A stretch of 64,000 bases of DNA from Stereum hirsutum FP-91666 SS1 (Eukaryota > Basidiomycota > Agaricomycetes > Russulales > Stereaceae), in the NCBI RefSeq assembly GCF_000264905.1, contig NW_006763135.1, forward strand, positions 2,269,428-2,333,427, read 5' to 3'. The position numbers and the translations under genes were made by a program. Positions 60,950 to 64,000 of the stretch are shown here, piece by piece; positions within the stretch are counted from its first letter, which is position 1, and each line of letters opens with the position of its first letter. Below the pieces are notes generated by a model. The model saw only the letters and a list, made by a program, of their open reading frames with translations. It ran no database searches and was not told the origin of the DNA.

Positions 60950-61688
60950 AGGCAAGTACTGTGGCTCGGACGCCAGTCGACCTTCAAAGAGCGTCCCATG
61001 AGTCTGTGACGGATAGAAAGTTGATAATATCGGTAGAGCAAGTATTAAGAATGAATGTGTACACCCAAGAGGATCGAGAGTCAGTGGTATTACGGCCGGT
61101 TGCTTTTTGATAGGCCTCTCCGGATTTGCGTGCCACCCGGCGGAGTCCGAAATCGACGTGAATCTACTGGTCGTGCGTTCCGCTCTAGAAATATTTATAC
61201 AAGATTTTCATATCCTTTCTTATACGCTTCTACACTTAACATGAAAGCTCAGCCATATTTATCTCACTGATATACTTTTCTGGCCAAAAAAAAAGTAGCG
61301 GTAACTTATAAACTTGTGCTAGTAGACGCGGCGAACTTCGAATGGTGGCACGGCTGGAAGGCGCCACCGAGCCCGCCAGCAGCGTACGTTTTGAGTACCA
61401 GGCTGGTGCTCGACCAATCCAGAAGTAAATTTATTTCAATGATGTCCAAGTATAAATAACGTGGAGCTCAATACATATCATTTTAAGTCTGCAGGAACTG
61501 GCTGACATGGGGCCAGTGCAGGACGGTCGTGGTGAGACTCAGTGAGGAAGGCGCATTGTTTTCGGACTCCACTGGGTGGCACACAAATCCCAATATGCCT
61601 ACCAAAAATCAACTGGCTGCAATACAATGACATGAGTGAGAATCAGTTCTTTGAACGTCGACTAGCGTCCGAGCCACAATACTTGCCA

Positions 61689-61820
61689 GTTTCCGCCACA
61701 GGACATCGTCATTATCTAATCACTTCATGAGAGGACCCCGGGTGCAACACTCCCCCCTACCCACCTCTTAGCCGAGAGCTAAGCGAACGCCGAGCAGTGT
61801 GCCCGATTGCAATTCCGCAC
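61689..61820. repeat. Right arm of perfect inverted repeat (132 nt)
   Basis: Reverse complement of 60818-60949 without mismatch. It lies 168 nt downstream of the LEU1 stop codon (on the minus strand), so it may sit in the LEU1 3' flank. Confidence 0.9.
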
Positions 61821-61988
61821 GCCTCTTGTGCGCACGCGATTGCCCCTTTCGTCTCCTTCCGTCGCCCGAAACGCACACTCACGCTGCCACGAGCTATTAC
61901 CCAGATCAATATTACAGAAAATACATAGTACATTGCTTTGCCGTCCATACTGTAGAATGCGCCCGTCGTATCCACCTCCGAGTCAAGC

Positions 61989-64000
61989 TCACCACTCCAT
62001 CTTCTTCCCCCGTCTCACAGGTGCCACCGGAATCTTCTTCCCCTTGTAGCCAAACCCATCCAGCCATGGCCACACGGCGCTCCTCCGCTCCTCGAACGAG
62101 CCAATCGCAGCATCCTTCTGCAGAGTCAGCGCGATATCGTCCAACCCGTTCAACAGACAATGCCTCCTGAATGGATCCGACGTGAACGGAATCGAAGGCT
62201 TGCCACTCGCTCTCCTGACCTCCTGTTTCTCGAGATCGACCTCCAACTCCAGTCCGGCCTCGGCATCCTGCGCCAGGTCACGGCACTCTGCCTCCGACAG
62301 GGCGATAGGCAGCATACCGTTCTGCATGGTGTTATTACGGAAGATATCCGCAAAGCTGGGCGCAATGATGCAGCGGATACCGAAGTCATTCCTACAAACG
62401 ATACATTAGTATGCACGCAGACCGCCAAGGAGAATAAAATGCTCACAAGCTCCATGGTGCGTGTTCACGCGAGCTACCGCAGCCAAAGTTCTGACCCGTG
62501 CAGACGAGGATCTTCGCTCTGTTGTAAGGAGCGCGGTTGAGAACGAAGTCGGTGTCTGCACCGGTGTATGGATCCTTGCGGAGGGTGAAGAAGAGGGCGT
62601 TGGCGAGACCGGTCCGCTTGAGCGTCTTCAAGAACTGCTTGGGGATGATCATGTCGGTGTCGACGTTCTCGATGTGCAGAGGCGCGGCGATACCCTTGAC
62701 GATGACGAACTTCTCGACACTCGACGGGGCCTCCGCTGGTGGCAGGTCACCTGAAGAGGAGTGGATGGGCGGTACTTCTGGCTCGGGTGAAGGTAGGACG
62801 GTCTCGGTGAGGAACTCGAACTCGCTGGTCATCTTCATCTTCTGCGACGCGCCCGTAGCAGCCGCGAGGAACTTGCGGACGTCGGTCAGCTTGCCCGTCA
62901 TCGCCGCCGCGGCAGCCATAGCAGGACTGAGGAGATGCGTCCGGCCACCAGCGCCCTGTCGTCCCTCGAAGTTACGGTTGCTCGTGCTAGCGCAACGTTC
63001 ACCGGGTTCAAGCTGGTCGGGGTTCATACCGAGACACATGGAACATCCAGCCTCCCTCCAGTCGAATCCTGCGCGCTTGAATACGACGTCGAGACCTTCC
63101 GCCTCGGCGTGCTGCTTGATGACACCGGACCCGGGAACGATCATGGCGTGAACGTTTGGAGCGACCTTCGCGTCGGGACCAGCGGCGAGGACGATCTTCG
63201 CAGCGGAGCGCAAGTCCTCGATACGGCTGTTGGTGCACGAACCGATGAAGACCTTGTCGATCGTGACCTCCTCCAAGGGCATACCGGGTGTGAGGCCCAT
63301 GTACGCCAACGAACGCTCGCAAGAAGCCTTCTTGACGGGGTCGGTGAACGAAACGGGGTTAGGGACAGAACCGGTGATAGGGGCAACATCCTGGGGAGAG
63401 GTACCCCATGTAACGGTTGGGACGATGTCTTCCGCGCGGATGACGACCTCGATGTCGAACTTTGCGCCGTCGTCGGTGCTGAGGCTACGCCAGTATGCGA
63501 CGGCGCGGTCCCAGGCCTCACCCTTGGGAGACAGAGGGCGATTGCGGAGATACTCAAACGTGATGTCGTCAGGAGCGACCATACCGGCACGAGCACCAGC
63601 CTCGATGGACATGTTGCAAACGCTCATCCTGGCCTCCATGCTGAACCCACGGAAAACGGATCCGGCGAATTCGATAACGCACCCAGTGCCGCCGGCGGTT
63701 CCAATGACGCCGATAATGTGGAGAATAACGTCCTTGGAGGTGACGCCTTCGTGGAGCTCGCCGTCGACGGTGATACGCATGTTCTTGCCCTTCTTTTGCA
63801 GAAGCGTTTGGGTAGCGAGCACGTGTTCGACTTCGGAGGTACCAATACCGAAGGCGAGGGAACCAAAGGCACCGTGGGCTGGTACGACAGGGATGAGCTT
63901 TCTAGTGAGCAGTCGAAATATTTGACCCGGACGTACTGGATGTATGAGAGTCACCGCATACGCAGGTGATACCAGGCAACTGCAGACATTCAAAAAACTC
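61989..64000 (-). CDS. LEU1: 3-isopropylmalate dehydratase (isopropylmalate isomerase), 5' partial
   Basis: LEU1 converts 2-isopropylmalate to 3-isopropylmalate in leucine biosynthesis using a [4Fe-4S] cluster. It is a fungal single-chain fusion of the LeuC and LeuD parts. In-window exons are 63979-63937, 63878-62447 and 62391-61989. An intron begins at 63980 and runs off the window, so the N-terminus is missing. Visible motifs are [56 protein letters not shown] and [13 protein letters not shown], with [16 protein letters not shown]. The cluster cysteines are therefore present. The swivel domain has [31 protein letters not shown], then [17 protein letters not shown]. All catalytic elements seen are intact. 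Regulation by Leu3 would lie in the promoter, outside this window. Confidence 0.96.

Larger units (their letters stand above)
60803..61836. mobile_element. Foldback (long inverted repeat) element
   Basis: The outer arms 60818-60949 and 61689-61820 are perfect inverted repeats of 132 nt. With a few mismatches the match extends to about 190 nt (to about 60990 and 61650) and outward to about 60803 and 61836. Weaker inverted similarity continues inward: about 61100-61152 matches the reverse of about 61560-61615 at roughly 80 percent, with a 70-nt length difference between arms. The spacer inside the perfect arms is 739 nt. I see no transposase frame and no clear target-site duplication, so it resembles a non-autonomous foldback or MITE-like element. 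Transcription of either neighbour through it would form a long RNA hairpin. Confidence 0.75.
60564..61988. other. Intergenic region containing a foldback repeat
   Basis: This region lies between the start of the CUE-like gene and the LEU1 stop. It contains the inverted repeat annotated separately and little else. Short frames, for example 61542-61730, lie inside the repeat and are not supported. The CUE-gene promoter must lie at the left edge, within or next to the repeat arm. Confidence 0.55.

Noticed and set aside
61799..62170. Plus-strand frame opposite LEU1 and the right repeat arm
   Set aside because: It is the antisense shadow of the LEU1 last exon and of the repeat arm.
1..64000. tRNA, rRNA, CRISPR or biosynthetic cluster
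   Set aside because: I looked for B-box-like GGTTCGA patterns, spaced direct repeats and polyketide, NRPS or terpene synthase motifs and saw none that hold up. tRNAscan and antiSMASH runs would be decisive.

Overview
The window is nuclear DNA of a basidiomycete fungus, most likely a mushroom-forming agaricomycete. The evidence is intron-dense genes with introns mostly 50-90 nt long and GT-AG ends, little mobile DNA, and fungal-type versions of RIM15, SCH9, DRE2, MED18, UBA1, LEU1 and a STRIP/Far11 protein. I read every gene by hand as spliced exons. Nearly all models close in frame to a multiple of three, which is the main support for the exon boundaries.

Layout. 1-9.6 kb: RIM15 (Greatwall-type kinase, 5' end outside the window) and a proline-rich UIM protein. 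11.7-13.6 kb: AIM32-like sucrase/ferredoxin protein. 13.6-16.7 kb: the largest gene-poor stretch. 16.7-20.4 kb (minus): SCH9 kinase and a small Tim17-like membrane protein. 21.4-31.0 kb: forkhead factor, DRE2, BCD1 and MED18 (tail to tail), and a PCL-like cyclin. 31.9-35.9 kb: ubiquitin E1 UBA1 with 16 exons. 36.2-40.9 kb (minus): STRIP/Far11 scaffold. 41.7-51.3 kb: a WG-repeat protein, a small membrane coiled-coil protein and a 1760-residue GAS2-domain protein. 52.0-54.3 kb (minus): bestrophin-like channel. 54.9-57.0 kb: HEI10-type RING protein. 57.5-60.6 kb (minus): CUE-like protein. 60.8-61.8 kb: a long inverted repeat. 62.0-64.0 kb (minus): LEU1, cut by the window edge.

How the genes relate. 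This is mostly a housekeeping neighbourhood, not an operon or obvious biosynthetic cluster. Two loose themes stand out. RIM15 and SCH9, partners in nutrient signalling in yeast, lie about 11.5 kb apart. Several genes touch ubiquitin (UBA1, HEI10, UIM and CUE proteins), though a shared role is only inference. The least understood items are the WG-repeat protein, the UIM protein with its conserved-looking C-terminal domain, the CUE-like protein and the foldback repeat beside LEU1. I found no convincing tRNA, rRNA, CRISPR array or intact transposase gene.
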